Assembly: GCA_936432065.2 (NCBI GenBank) | Contig: OW386286.2 | Coordinates: forward strand, 19,651,179-19,715,178 | Direction of reading: 5' to 3' | Length of the DNA: 64,000 nt | Origin: Rutpela maculata | Taxonomy: Eukaryota > Arthropoda > Insecta > Coleoptera > Cerambycidae | Part shown: in pieces, positions 32,486-44,020 of the stretch | Position numbering within the stretch: the first letter of the stretch is position 1 | Layout: each line of letters starts with the position of its first letter | Made by a program: the position numbers and the translations under genes | The notes under the pieces: generated by a model | The model's input: the letters and a program-made list of their open reading frames with translations, nothing else | Told to the model about the DNA's origin: nothing | The model's database searches: none

Positions 32486-32700
32486 ACACCATGTAGTTAG
32501 CGTGTCACTTGTAAAATAATCCAGCTATCATAATTTAACGTACTGAGTAAAATTTTTTTGTACCTTTTATACCTGTTTTCTGCAAAAGGGCCCGCTTTCA
32601 AACTAGCAAATACGCATATGTTCTTAACTAGATATTACACTACTTGTTGTCAAAATATTAGCTTTGCTAAAATGACGTAGGTCTGGCGGCTCTGGGATCT

Positions 32701-34025
32701 CACTCTATTTAACGTTAGAGGAAATGCTTTAATTATTTCACTAAAGAATGTCTACTTTTTATCTCCGCTTTTGAAAATAATGAATTTTCATTGAATAATA
32801 CCACTTCCTATAATAAAAATGATAATAATTAATAGAAGAAACACACTTTCGACATGTCGGCTCCCAACAAATAACTGACACTTGGCAACAATGATGGAAA
32901 TAAAATAAATAGATAGGTTATGTTCTCTTATTTACGATTTACGTTGTGATCGTACGGATCTAGTATTTTGACTTCCTAACTGTGTTTCTTATTAATTATT
33001 TAAAAGTGTGTGTGTGTGTGTGTACTGTGTAGACATTAAAAAAATGGAGACAGATTTTGAGAAGGCAGCAAGTGATTTAATCTCCATATTGTTGAATGAA
33101 ATGGTGAATGACAATTCCTGTTTACTTAAATAAAATAATTTACTGATAAATCTTTAGATTTAATAATGATTTTAAAAATTATTCAATAAATGTAAAAGAA
33201 AATAAAACACATAAACCTAGTTGTTTATATTTATTAACTGTAATTTGTATACTGCAACAGTGAAATGAATCATATTTTAACGTTTTTATTCAGTTTTGTA
33301 AATACCTATTTAGTTTTATAAATTCAACAGGTATGAAGTACCTGTAACTATAAATGTATTATTATATATTAGTACAGTAACTATAACTTTGGAATAATGT
33401 CATATGATGTAGATTTCATTCATTTTTGGCAACTTAATAGGAAATGCATCAAAGAAAAGTTTCTGTAGTTTCACACGTCACTAGACTAGAACTAACAAAG
33501 CTTGATGACATGTCTGTCAATTCGGTAAAGATAGAAAGAGACAAACACTTATACGTACATTCTGCTCATATGTAGCCTCTACCAAGGGTGCTAGAGTATA
33601 CTGATTGGTCATTCCGCCAATTTCGTCATAAGTGCAGAAATATTGCCGCCAATTTTAAATTCATATAACATAATAATTTTATTTGTAGAAAAGAAGCAAA
33701 TTTCGCAAAAAAGAAAAAATCGGGTGAGTTTTTTTAAAGAGAACTTTTCAAATATTCAATAAAAAAAAAAGGAAGGAAAGGCCCATTGGTCTTTTCGAAT
33801 GAACACTTGAACAGTCATTTGTTTTGATATATTTAATTAAATTAATTATAATATTTAATTATTTTAGTTTCAAGGAAAACAATACCATATAGCAAATATA
33901 CAAAACAAATACACATTAAATTAAATAGAACGAGCCTAAAATTATAAAGATTGGGATAAGCGCTTACACTATACTTTATTTACCTGGTCAACCCAACTTC
34001 CGAGGAGACCCAGTAGGTAATAGTA
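32701..34025. other. spacer with (TG)n microsatellite
   Basis: A short (tg)n tract lies at 33006-33022. A 29-codon frame starts at 33044 (METDFEKAASDL) but matches nothing I know. The rest is AT-rich and featureless. Confidence 0.4.
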
Positions 34026-34037
34026 TATTATATTACT

Positions 34038-34140
34038 AGGAGTAGAACGCACTCTTTTTTTGTGTTGAGCCCAGGATTTGCGGCTGAGGCGAAGCCGAAG
34101 CCGCAAACTGGGCGAAACACAAAAAAGGCGTTCTACTCCG
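34038..34140. mobile_element. strong hairpin (small MITE)
   Basis: The sequence ggagtagaacgcactctttt on the left pairs with aaggcgttctactcc on the right. The inner gtgttgagcccaggatttgc pairs with gcaaactgggcgaaacac, leaving a loop of about 11 bp. Outer tatatta and gtaatatata runs extend the stem. Arms of about 45 bp are nearly complementary. Confidence 0.7.
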
Positions 34141-34150
34141 TGTAATATAT

Positions 34151-34472
34151 ACTATTTTTTCTTCAAGCGTATTAAAATGCAAAAATTCATTTATTTATCA
34201 TAAATGTACAAATATTCAAACTAGTCTTACATGTTGACACAATATGACAAGTGGCTAGTGGATAGCGCGCCACCGGTGGCTTTCGGTATTAACATTAAAC
34301 AATACCCACTACGGCGGCGCTTTCGGAACTAACATTATGTTACTAGTAAAACAATGTCCACTACGGTGGCGTTCGGTACTAACATTTTGTTACTAGTAAA
34401 ACAATGTCCTACTTCTACTTCTGTTTTTGGTGACATAATTTAAACATTTTAATACGCTTGAAGAAAAACAAT
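34151..34472. mobile_element. inverted-repeat element with ~60-bp tandem units
   Basis: The sequence ttcttcaagcgtattaaaatg at 34156 is mirrored by cattttaatacgcttgaaga near 34448. Between them are three imperfect ~60-bp units containing cactacggcggcgctttcgg and ttactagtaaaacaatgtcc. It lies beside the hairpin at 34038-34140. Confidence 0.6.
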
Positions 34473-34516
34473 ATTAAACTATATTAGTAGTCGGAATACA
34501 AAATTTTAAACTGATA

Positions 34517-34645
34517 TTAGATTTGTACACTTAATAGTATAATAGGGGCCCCTGCTATAGCTTCATAGATTCCTGCTTCATATATTATAATTTCTCGGCT
34601 TTGACCAGACAAAGCCTTATGTTTTACTTTGCTTTCAAGCGCCAT
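34517..34645 (-). pseudogene. N-terminal fragment of an insect transposase-type protein
   Basis: A 42-residue minus-strand frame begins MALESKVKHKALSGQSREII and continues with YEAIAGAPI before a stop. The KALSGQ(A/S)REI box followed by an EA-G-P stretch is a start I associate with a large insect DDE transposase-like family. Only the first part of its helix-turn-helix region is present, so it is a fragment. Confidence 0.45.
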
Positions 34646-34804
34646 GATATTTTCTTATAAATACTACTAGTGATAATAAACGTAACAATGCTTAGAAGTG
34701 GGTACTTATAATAGGTACTTAGGTATATATTAAATCTAAGTTCATACTGCAAGCATTTTTCTCGAGACTGTACCGATCTTTAGGGGCTTCCTGCTGCTAT
34801 AGCA

Positions 34805-35030
34805 GCCTCAACCCCACTGACCGATACGATATTTCACTGACCGATACGATACCGATTCGTCGTCAACGACACCAATACAACGATATCGGGGCAGCACAAA
34901 CGTATAAAATTATATGGAACTCTTTTTCACTTGCCGATACGATACCGTTTTGTCACATTTTGTCGGCGCCATATTATATGCTATTCTTCAGTATCGGTAC
35001 GACATTGTCGGTATCGTGTCGGCCAGTGAA
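34805..35030. mobile_element. MITE with tttcactg-ccgatacgatacc ends
   Basis: The sequence tttcactgaccgatacgata near 34831 is mirrored by tatcgtgtcggccagtgaaa near 35010. Extra copies of the terminal box lie just outside (34805) and inside (34935, ttgccgatacgataccg). It is about 200-230 bp and non-coding. Confidence 0.65.
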
Positions 35031-35379
35031 AAAACGCCCTTACACTGAGAAGGAACATAAACAAATGAGCTCCGTAGCGGCGGACTGGTTTCGACCACTG
35101 CGCATCCTAATTTCATCTGCCATTCTAGGATGGTTCACTAGTACATTCAAACATGCTTTGATCTGCTGCTATTAGTAACATTAAAGTATTTAAATATTAA
35201 CAACATTGTATGCTACGTACTGCGCTCTATTATTTAAATAAATGAAAAAATTAATTAAATTCCTGAACCATTTAAAATTTATTAGTTTTAAAATAGGTCT
35301 ATAATTTATTACACACAGGGTCACTAATATCCTGTAAATATACACTATTGAAATAGTTTGTGAAACCATTTACGATATT

Positions 35380-36100
35380 ACTTCCACATCCAGTGGAAGT
35401 ATAGTAACGACAAAAAAATTTTTAAAAATTTTTATTGTTCAAATAGGCTTAGAATGTCATGAAACGTCGAGATTTCAAGTTTGAGCGAAAAAAAAATTTC
35501 TGTCTGTCGGTCTGTCTGTCGGTCTGTCGGTCTGTCTGTCGGTCTGTAACTTTTTTTGTGCGCACGTTTACTCTGGAACCGTTTGAGATATTGACTTAAA
35601 ATTTGGTACACATATGTACTTTAACGAGATCTAGAACTAGATTATATTTTCATCTTGTTCCGTCGAAGGGTTGGGGGGTAAATTGGGGTAAATTTGGAGT
35701 AAATAGGTAAATCAAGTAGGTAAGAGTTCATAAAATTTATATTTAGTATAGAAAAGAGAAGCTAAGGTCTCAAAAAAAATTTTGGCATTAGCCACCCCCA
35801 TTACCACCCCCACCCCTTATTAAAGGGGATGAAAAAAATGTGATTTAGTGTGTGTGCAAGAACCAGAAACCTCAAAATATTTCTTTACTTTATCCACTCC
35901 CCACTCCCACCCCCTGACAGCACACCCACCCCACTACCGATGTGGGGTATCGTTTTATGGGTTTTTGGGGTAGAGGATTTCAAATATTATATTATTAAAG
36001 TTCCATAAACAATTATTTCCAGATACAAAATTTTTTCGTTGTGTGACTTGGATAGAAAATCCGGATGTGGAAGTAGTGATTCCTTGGGCAGCGGTTTTTT
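35380..36100 (+). mobile_element. family S repeat inserted in the segmental duplication
   Basis: A full-length copy from acttccacatccagtggaag (after TT) to ttccttgggcagcggttttt. The unoccupied partner site at about 61362-61372 reads acaacatttttagagc, so the insertion went into a T-run without a long target duplication. The (tctg/tcgg)n tract is at about 35500-35550. Confidence 0.8.
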
Positions 36101-36103
36101 TAG

Positions 36104-36277
36104 AGTTATTGAATGTGTCATTATTGAGGTGCATCTTACCCGGTATATGTGTCATGCCCTTTTTATTGTGGATGAAAGACCAGAATTGCTTTGAGACGGT
36201 TATGATACTTTTTTCAGTTTCTTTAATCAGTGCTCTTATTTTTGTATTACCAACTCTCGAGGTAGATTGTATCAAAT
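36104..36277 (-). pseudogene. LINE ORF2 linker fragment
   Basis: The minus strand encodes IKETEKSIITVSKQFWSFIH followed by NKKGMTHIPGKMHLNN. A KxFWxFI-x-KG-x-IP pattern is typical of the segment between endonuclease and reverse transcriptase in jockey-like LINEs. A homologous fragment is in the duplicate at 61358-61552. The last codons run into family S, so the frame is hybrid. Confidence 0.55.
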
Positions 36278-37298
36278 AGTAGCAAATAATATCAATTTAA
36301 AAGCAGCCTTGAATTTTATCTAACTAACCACTTGATTTGGTGTATTTAATATGTTGTAATTCTCTGCACATAAATAATAAACAAATTTGACCGAGTTATC
36401 TGAAAGGATGTGTAACAAAAGATATAAAAATTATAAAAATGCGTTTTATTTTTCTGATCCTTCTACTGTAAATATAGGACAGAAAGAAAATAAAAACATA
36501 TCTAGGAAATACAAGCGAATTTAACAACAAAAAAATACAATTTATTTTATATAGTGAACCTAATTATAAAAAACAGCTTTTTTGAAAATACGAGATTCTA
36601 AATAAAAAGTAAATATTATTAAAATGCACGTTTGCATTTTATTAAAACATTTTGATACTTAAAAATATATATTTTATCATTTGTGCAAGTGAGTACACAA
36701 AAAAAAAAGATTTGCCTGAGATCAGCCAGTTCATAAGAGACAATTTATTTTGTAAAGAAAACCCTTATAAAATTTAGCTATTTTAAAAATACAAGAACTT
36801 AAATAAAATAAATACATATTATGAAAAATGCATGTGAATATATGTACATGTTAATTTTTCTTTGAAAATTATTTAAACATTTTTTGGTGCTTAAATATAT
36901 ATATATCTTATCACTTATGAATGTACACAACATTAGTTTTAAAATGATTTGCCAGATAACAGCCAGTTCAGAAGGAACTATTTATGTTATGAAGAAAACG
37001 TAGCTACGTTGAAAATACAAGAACTTAAATAAAAAAAAATTATATTGTTAAAAATAAATGTATGTGTATTATTTCAGTTAATTTTCTTTAAAAATTAATT
37101 AAACATCTTTTGGTTCTTAAAAATTATATATCTTATAAACTTACACAAGATTAATTTTAAAATGATTTGGTTGATATCAGTCAGTTCATAAGAAGCCACA
37201 TAAATATAACAATTCATAAAAGAAATTATTTTATGAAATTATTTATCAGGATGTCAGAAGAGCTGCTATATTTATATGTAGGGATTCATGTGTTGTGT

Positions 37299-37401
37299 TT
37301 AACTTTCGTAACGACCGAGGTAGGCGCTGCAATTTGGACAATAGTGGTTTTTGGATTGGCAGGAGTCCGTACAATAAGGCACGCATACACATGGGAAACA
37401 C
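37299..37401 (-). CDS. LITAF-like gene A, exon 3 (C-terminal zinc knuckle)
   Basis: After a tttcag acceptor the exon encodes 33 residues: CFPCVCVPYCTDSC, then HYCPNC and LGRY, with TAA at 37301-37299. This is the second half of a LITAF domain, with the hydrophobic/Cys-rich segment and the second CxxC knuckle intact. One base at the exon start completes the codon split in exon 2 (phase 2). It is the same architecture as gene B exon 3, but the protein diverges after the knuckle. The exon is duplicated at 62687-62585 (gene C). Confidence 0.88.
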
Positions 37402-37570
37402 CTGAAATATAAAGAACAAGAGTTAAATTAAGTAAAAAAAAATCTAGTGGATCACAAGTGAGTATATTATTACTAAAAAAACAGACTGTGATGTATAAAT
37501 ATAAAAGTTTATTCTGAAAACCGTAAGAAATATACGTCCTATAATCTCGTCATTTTGTTTATTAAACATT

Positions 37571-40372
37571 CTCATAAGCTCAAAGCTCGGGAGATTTATC
37601 TCTGTGTCAGAGACGGCTCTCGTATTGACATAAAATTATACTGTAAACACCTACTGAAACATTCAGGAAAACGACGAAATGGTGACATATTCATCATTGC
37701 CAGCTACAATGTATTTTTAATGATAAATTTAATGCTGATAACGGCTAACGGGTATAGACCAAAAGGTGTTAGGAAAAAAACTTTTTTAAATAGTCGACGT
37801 TTCGTCAAAATTTATTGATAATCCTCAGGACTCTACAATTAAACATATTGATGTAGTTATTTATGGACAATATCAAATTATTATTAAAAAAAGGGTTGTG
37901 ATTTTTTATCACTGAATAAAATATATAACAATTAATTAAACAAACCAAATAAATAAAAGCTTATACTTTTTCTATTAATTCTTATTTTATACTAATTTTT
38001 TTTATATATACTTATAACAAGGGAAGGTACTAAGTTAAAAAAGTGATGTTGGAAAGCAAAAATGAAGTAAATTATTGTGTAAAATTATTAGGTTTAAAAA
38101 CTTTAATTATCTAATGAAATTATACTAATGAAAAATTTTTTTATTAACTTACATTTAGATGAGTTTTCCTTTGTTAAATTGAATTTTGAAAATAGAAACA
38201 GAACACATTGATATTAATAAATACAAGTAATTCTTCAACGTATGAGGAACTAGTTTATAATGATAAGAATTATCTGAAAAATATTCAGGTAGAAAATCTT
38301 CTCCCACATACATTCAATCCTTTACAACAAGAAACCAATAACAAAAAGAAGGACTATTTAGCTATTTTAACCTACCAACAATTAAAAAGTAATTAAATAA
38401 TAAAGGTTATGAATAAAATGACTTGTTTTTATTAAGATGAAAAATAATTATTTTTTATCTTAATAAATTTAACAAACACAACATTTAATATGTGTGGCGT
38501 GTTTATTATGTTTATTTCCATAATAATTAAATAAAAAAAATCCAATAAGCTGCTGGCAATATAAAACATTTTTTTCCCAGTAAAATAAACCATTTTTATA
38601 TAATATTAAATCATACATGGTAAACAAAGTTAAGGATTAGTGGCATAAAACTGCCATGTACCGTGTGCCTCACAAATGTATACAACTAGCGGAGCGGATC
38701 TGGTTTTGAAATGAAACCAATTTTTTTAATTTTTTTTTTTTTTTGACAATTCGGTTACACGCGTTCCCTTTTATCATGTTATCAACTTAGTTCGGCTTAA
38801 TCACACGGGGTGGCGGAGGAATTCGCATTTAAAATTCGCAAAAACACGTTTTTCCACGATAACTTTGTTATTATTGACCTGACGAAAAAAAGTAAAATTA
38901 AAAATTGAAGATCTCGCGGAAGCACATAATCATTTTTTTCAAATCGGACGGTAACTTTTCGTGAAAATTTTTTTGAAAATCTCGTTTTTTGCCCTAACAC
39001 TAATACACAAAAAAGTAATTCCTTATTTTTTTTTACGAAAAAAAGAAGTTAGGGGGATGAGATTTTTTTGAGGTAGGTGAAATAGATAAGAATTGATGGA
39101 GCAGGAGGTTTGGTGTGGTGGGCCAATTAGGGGAGGGGAGGGAGGTAGGGAAAGGAAAATTATTCAACCTCGAACTTTTTTCCCTGTCGTGCCATTTTCA
39201 AAAACCAAAATGGAATTTGTTCGTTATTACGTCTAATATTTGACTGAATAATTTTTTTTATTTTTTTCAAATAAACAAACTTGTGGGAGGGGAAAAACCT
39301 TTTGCATTTTTTTAAATGCGTTTTTGAGTACGAAAGAAAGGGCTCAGAAGAGAAATTTTTTTTACAGGTAAGTGAGATTTTTTTATCTTTAATTTAAAAA
39401 AAAATATCGCGATCCAAGCAATAGGAAGGGAGGGAGGAGGCATAATGCGATTGCGGGAATAAAGAGTTAAGGAAAAGGACTTCGGAGCTTAATATTCGGA
39501 TATATAAATCTTAATATTTTATCAGTCTACCCTCCATTAAATATTAAATTTATAAATAATTATTTAACACCGTCACGAGTTTTCGCGGCATTTTGTTTTC
39601 ATTATAACTCCGTTAGTTTTCATGCTAACGACTTTTACCAAAGTTCATTTTAAAGGTATCTTCAAGTATTTTTAAAAATGTCTTATATATTTTCCTCCAA
39701 AAATGTTCCGTTTTTCCGTTATTTAACGTTGAAAGAATCGAATTCAGTTTTCGGCAATAACTCGATTCGTATTGAATCTACAGAAATATTAAAAAAAAAC
39801 ACAATCGATTTGTCATTTTATAGCCTTCATTTTTGCTTATATCTTTTTTGGTAAAACGTAAAGTTTTCGAGTTATTAGTGAAAACTCGTTCTAAAACATG
39901 CATCTTCATTTAGATGAAAAATCAACATTTTCAATCAAGACTAACTCAAAAAGTATTGACTCATCGAAAAAATTGCATAGAACATTTATTGCTTAGAATT
40001 CATTCATCTATCGATTTCTGCAGTTACTTTGAACATAATAATTACCACCACCGAGAAAGAGTGGCATCCACCTACAGGGTAAAAAACGTCAATTTCTAAT
40101 CCATAAACATTTTAGTATTAGGTTTTAGCAACACAATGCAAAAAGTTTCATTAAAGTTGATTCATAGGAACCGGGTTCCAACGGCACTCCACTATGCCTA
40201 CACTGTGGCAATTCAGAGCATTTACGTCAACATTTAATAAACGAAAAGGGTAGACCATCCAAGATCGCAGTTTCGCAATCGCCTACACAACAATCATATT
40301 TATAAAAATATTCCATTAGGACAGCTGCATTCTTAACTGATCGACAACAGCAAATAAAAAATATATATATTA
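37571..40372. other. intron 2 of gene A, left part, AT-rich
   Basis: No domain or clean repeat is recognised. Poly-A/T runs and ataactcg-type phrases around 38750-39900 resemble transposon interiors. A Cys-containing minus frame near 40227-40418 was examined and is not a LITAF exon. Confidence 0.4.
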
Positions 40373-40374
40373 TA

Positions 40375-42545
40375 CAGTGTGTCCCAGGATAGATGTAACA
40401 AGAGGTGTAATGGACCAAAAATTTTGGAATTTTGGAATGGTATTTGGGGATTGAGTCCTGCTTGTTGTAAAACTAAAGTATACCAAAAATGACTTGATTT
40501 GGTGTTCTACAGGGTGGTTTATAAGCAAAGTTGTAAAAATCACCACTAATAAAGTACTTTTATTTTTCAAAATATGAACAAATTCCACTAAGAAAAGTTA
40601 TTTAGAATGCAACTTATACCTCTATACCAAAGTTTAGGAATATAAAATTATTTTTTTGAAACTTCCCATTTTTTCAATAAATTAGTATTTTATTTTGAAC
40701 TATTCAATTAAAACTGCATAGAAATTATTTTTTGTGAATTAATATTTAAAGTTATGTAGAAGCCAAAAGTAAGCTATGAGAACAGCAGTGGATACATATT
40801 TATCATTTATTACTGACAGACATATCTGTCAAACGTAGTCAATATTATCCTTAATTTCTGTTTCAAATTAACGAACCAAGCATAAAAAATTAAGTGAAAA
40901 TGGTACTCACAGTGCGTGAAAAAATTTATATCGTGCAATGCTACGGAATTGGTGGTGAAAACTCGCTAAGAGAAGTGGTAAGCCAATTTAATTTGAAATT
41001 TCCAAACACTGCTTTGTCACGTACTCAGGCTATGAGAATAATTAAAAAGTTTCTGGCTACTGGTAGTGTTCTTAACATGAAAAGAAAAATAATAGCATAT
41101 GATGAAGACAATGTTGGAGCTATTATAGCTCATGCCTCTGTTATAGAAAATCCTAGGATGCCACTAAGAGAGAGATCAGCTCTTATTAATATTAGGAAGT
41201 CTGAGCTCCGAAGAATTTACAAGGCAAAGAAAATTAGGGCATATAAAGCAAATTATAAACATACGCTTGATGAGGGAGATGACGGCCGTAGGTTGGATTT
41301 TTGTTTGACCATTGGAGAAAAAATCATGGAAGAGAGGTTTTTTCATCATTTCATAATTTTCTCAGATGAATCCACATTCACAACAATGGTGTTGTTTCAT
41401 CCCAGAATTTTCGGTTTTGGGCTTCTGAAAATCCAAATTTTAGAATTCATTTTAGAAGACAATATTATAAAAAAGTGAATGTGTGGTGTGCCGTTTCTTA
41501 TCACGTTGGAGTTATTGGACCTTATTTCATTGAGGGAAGGTTAAACTAGCACACTTATTTACAGCTTCTTGAAAGATTTTCTGAAGAACATTTAAATATT
41601 TTAAGAGATTATGCCTTTGCTTTATGATTTGCTATATGTTTGCCTTATGCCTTTAGTTTATTTTCAACATGATGGTTGCCCTGGACACTCCACAGAAATG
41701 GTTAATCGGTGGTTGAATTTAAATTTTGGAGAAAATTGGATTGCCAGGAATGGACCGATCAAGTGGCCGGCGAGATCCCCAGACCAATCAATATTGGATT
41801 TCTTCTTATGGGGTCGCCTAAAGCAGTTGGTTTACGCTGAACTACTTCCTAACGATGTAGCAGTATTGAAGCAGAGAATTACAAATGCCGTAAACTCCAT
41901 ACCGATAGATCATATTCGAAACAGTTTTAAGGACTTCAGGTGAAGGATCGAGATGTGTGTGGATGTGGGTGGTAGCTACGTCGAATAATAAAAAAATTGT
42001 AAACATTGTTTTGTATTGGTCAATAATTAATTTGTTTGTGAATCTGTTATGTTTTTGACATTTATTACTTGTTATAATTTTTAAACCTCATTAATCTTCT
42101 GTTAGTAATTGTTCCTTGTTTTACAATTAGTTCGATTAACATTATACCTTCTTACATCTCGTAAATTCAATTTTTTATTTACCAATAGCCTACTTTTTGA
42201 GATGACCAACATTTGCTCCTACACAACTTTAAATATGAGTTCAACTCTTAATTCGCAAAAAATGGGAATTTTCAAAAAAATAATTTTATATTCCTGAAAT
42301 TTGGTATGGAGGTATAAAATTGCATTCTAAATAACTTTTCTTAGTGGAATTTTTTCATATTTTGAAAAATAAAGGTACTTTATTAGTGGTGATTTTTACA
42401 ACTTTGCTTATAAAACACCAAATCAAGTCATTTTTGGTATACTTTAGTTTTACAACAAGCAGGACTCAATCCCCAAATACCATTCCAAAATTCCAAAATT
42501 TTTGGTCCATTACACCTCTTGTTACATCTATCCTGGGACACACTG
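40375..42545 (+). mobile_element. Tc1/mariner-type element with ~245-bp inverted repeats
   Basis: The ends cagtgtgtcccaggatagat (40375) and the exact complement at 42526-42545 are flanked by TA on both sides (40373-40374, 42546-42547). Inverted homology extends about 245 bp into each end (to about 40620 and 42300). The 2171-bp element encloses a transposase pseudogene on the plus strand. It is in intron 2 of gene A, antisense to it. Long inverted repeats are unusual for mariner, which mostly has ~30 bp. Confidence 0.88.
40894..41943 (+). pseudogene. mariner-related transposase, DD41D-type, inactive
   Basis: The N-terminus (MVLTVREKIYIVQCYG, RTQAMRIIKKF) is a helix-turn-helix region. The first catalytic Asp is in FSDESTF. 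A one-base loss near 41385 shifts the frame, and the original frame continues with NFRFWA and KKVNVWCAV. A stop (TAG 41547-41549) and a disturbed stretch near 41600 follow, then the second Asp in FQHDGCPGHS and the third in SPDQSILDFFLWG. I count 41 residues between the second and third Asp, as in DD41D families. The frameshift and stop make it non-functional, although the catalytic residues survive. Usual length would be ~340-350 residues. Confidence 0.85.
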
Positions 42546-42617
42546 TATATATATATATATTATATTAGTTGCGGATATTTAAATCATTTGCAAATATCAA
42601 ACTGAAAGCTATCTTAC

Positions 42618-42762
42618 ACTAAACATAATAACAGGGCGATCAAATGCGTCTTCGTACTACTTTCGACTTCCACTGCAGTCGTCACAAGGGCGTGGCAACT
42701 CGGGCAGGTTATTGTGGAGGGGTTTGGTCCAAGAATAAGAGGTTGAGACTGAATCGCTATCA
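42618..42762 (-). CDS. LITAF-like gene A, exon 2 (N-terminal zinc knuckle)
   Basis: The exon starts after a long pyrimidine tract (tttttttttcag) and ends at a GTAAGA donor. It encodes MIAIQSQPLILGPNPS, then TITCPSCHALVTTAV, and KTHLIALLLCL. The first knuckle (CPSC), Thr-rich linker and start of the hydrophobic segment of a LITAF domain are all present. The split codons at both ends (phase 1 and phase 2) match gene B, which supports shared ancestry by duplication. Intron 2 (37402-42617) contains a mariner-type element. Confidence 0.88.
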
Positions 42763-42981
42763 CTGAAAAAAAAAAAAAAATTAATGTGACTGTTTTCATT
42801 AAAATCACACAAATGGATACTTATGAATCTATACAAGTAGGAAACCTACATTTTTAGAGATCTCACGGAGGATAGCACTAGGCATATTATGAGCTGGCAA
42901 CACATTGAGGTACACTGGCGGTGATATAAAATGAATCATGTCTTGGTCAAATTCTGTCCCAAGCAACACATTATTTCAGAA

Positions 42982-43250
42982 CATGGGCGCAGCGAGGGGG
43001 GGAGCCATGGGGCCCGCCCCCCCCCCCTCAAGCCGTCTTCCATGAGGAAGAAGCATAATCTCTATCAGTACAATGAGTATCTAAATTATCCCTTGAAATA
43101 AATATTTTGTAATTAATGCCAATATTATCTAGTAGAGGAATCTACATACACATCCGTTTTCAACTATTTTCTGAAAAATGTTCCTCATCCTCTGGGGAGG
43201 CCGGTTCTATTGCCCCCCCCCCCCAGGTTAATTTTCTGGCTGCCCCACTG
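42982..43250. mobile_element. hAT MITE with 8-bp target duplication TTTCAGAA
   Basis: TTTCAGAA flanks the element at 42974-42981 and 43251-43258. The ends catgggcgcagc and gctgccccactg are imperfect inverted repeats. G- and C-runs (ggggggg and a 13-14 base C-run) lie just inside each end. The 269-bp element is in intron 1 of gene A. Confidence 0.85.
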
Positions 43251-43258
43251 TTTCAGAA

Positions 43259-44020
43259 TTACGTAATGTAAACGTTATTTTGGTCTGTTCACACGATTAA
43301 ACTAACCTAGTTAACTCAAAATGCACGTAAAATATTGGTAAGTATGGGGAATAAGATGACATAACTTATACATTTTAAATAATGCCGTTCAGTTATAATG
43401 ACCTGTTAATAATAGTAGATATTTCTCTGAACAGGCAATTTAAATGTAAAAACATTTCGTTTACTTGGAACCGTTAATACGTCATATCCACCAAACCAGT
43501 TATTTCAAACTAATAAGTTTTACTAAAGGTTTTATCTATTGCAACGATTTACTTATAAGTTTTCAGTCATAAGCGTCAAAGATATAACTAGAGTCCAGAC
43601 ATCTGTTATGCGATGGAGTTGGAGTACATTATACAATGTCAACAATATTATGAGTTTGTATGGGTTGCAATTACATTATGTCTGTGTAAAACCGGCTTGT
43701 TCTGTGAGCGGACAGCACACCATAAATTGACCATTTGGCATGCTTTTGCAATTTAATATAAATGGATTTGATGTTTTTGGAAACTACTTACAATTTGAGC
43801 CTACTAAATTATTACCTGAAATTAACTTTTAAAATAGCTTGATAATTAGAAAATATATTGTTAACCCTATAGTTCGTGAGACAACCATATGGAATCCTGG
43901 GTCATCGAAAATCCGATATTCACGAAAAATTTAAAAGAATATACACCAAATAAACGCTAAAAAACCGTTAGTCTGCCTGAGCATGTCCTGGCTAGAGGCC
44001 TTTAATTCGGCTAATTACGG
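43259..44020. other. intron 1 of gene A, nothing further recognised
   Basis: AT-rich sequence. A 63-codon plus frame near 43539 has no recognised motif. Confidence 0.4.

Larger units (their letters stand above)
30758..32700. mobile_element. fold-back element with tRNA-like boxes and two LINE insertions
   Basis: The ends agatcccagagc and gctctgggatct bracket arms 30758-30975 and about 32490-32700. Shared runs include acctacgtcattttagc on the left against its complement. Inner arms (30985-31045 and 31155-31215) contain a Pol III B-box-like ggttcgatcc in opposite orientations. Two LINE 3' ends were then inserted in the right inner arm at a GGAGGTTGA site, which accounts for the asymmetry. Confidence 0.7.
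35268..37570. repeat. segmental duplication, copy near gene A (partner 61013-62770)
   Basis: The sequence from ccatttaaaatttattag through the LITAF exon to about 37500, then 37540-37570, matches 61013-62770 and 63650-63722 with moderate divergence. This copy has a family S insertion (35380-36100) that the partner lacks. The partner has ~250 bp (61066-61320) not present here. Gene A exon 3 and its flanks are inside. Confidence 0.75.

Noticed and set aside
35380..36100. Family S as a canonical Helitron
   Set aside because: It lacks a 5' TC start and a CTRR 3' end; the TT-type target and sub-terminal inverted repeats fit the Helentron/DINE-1 pattern better, and even that is inference.
37555..37818. 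87-codon plus-strand frame as a gene
   Set aside because: It starts in duplicated repeat sequence and has AT-driven composition and no known motif.
40227..40418. Cys-containing minus-strand frame as a LITAF exon of gene A
   Set aside because: It lacks the HYCPxC and LGxY pattern and a proper acceptor, and the true exon 3 was found at 37401-37299.
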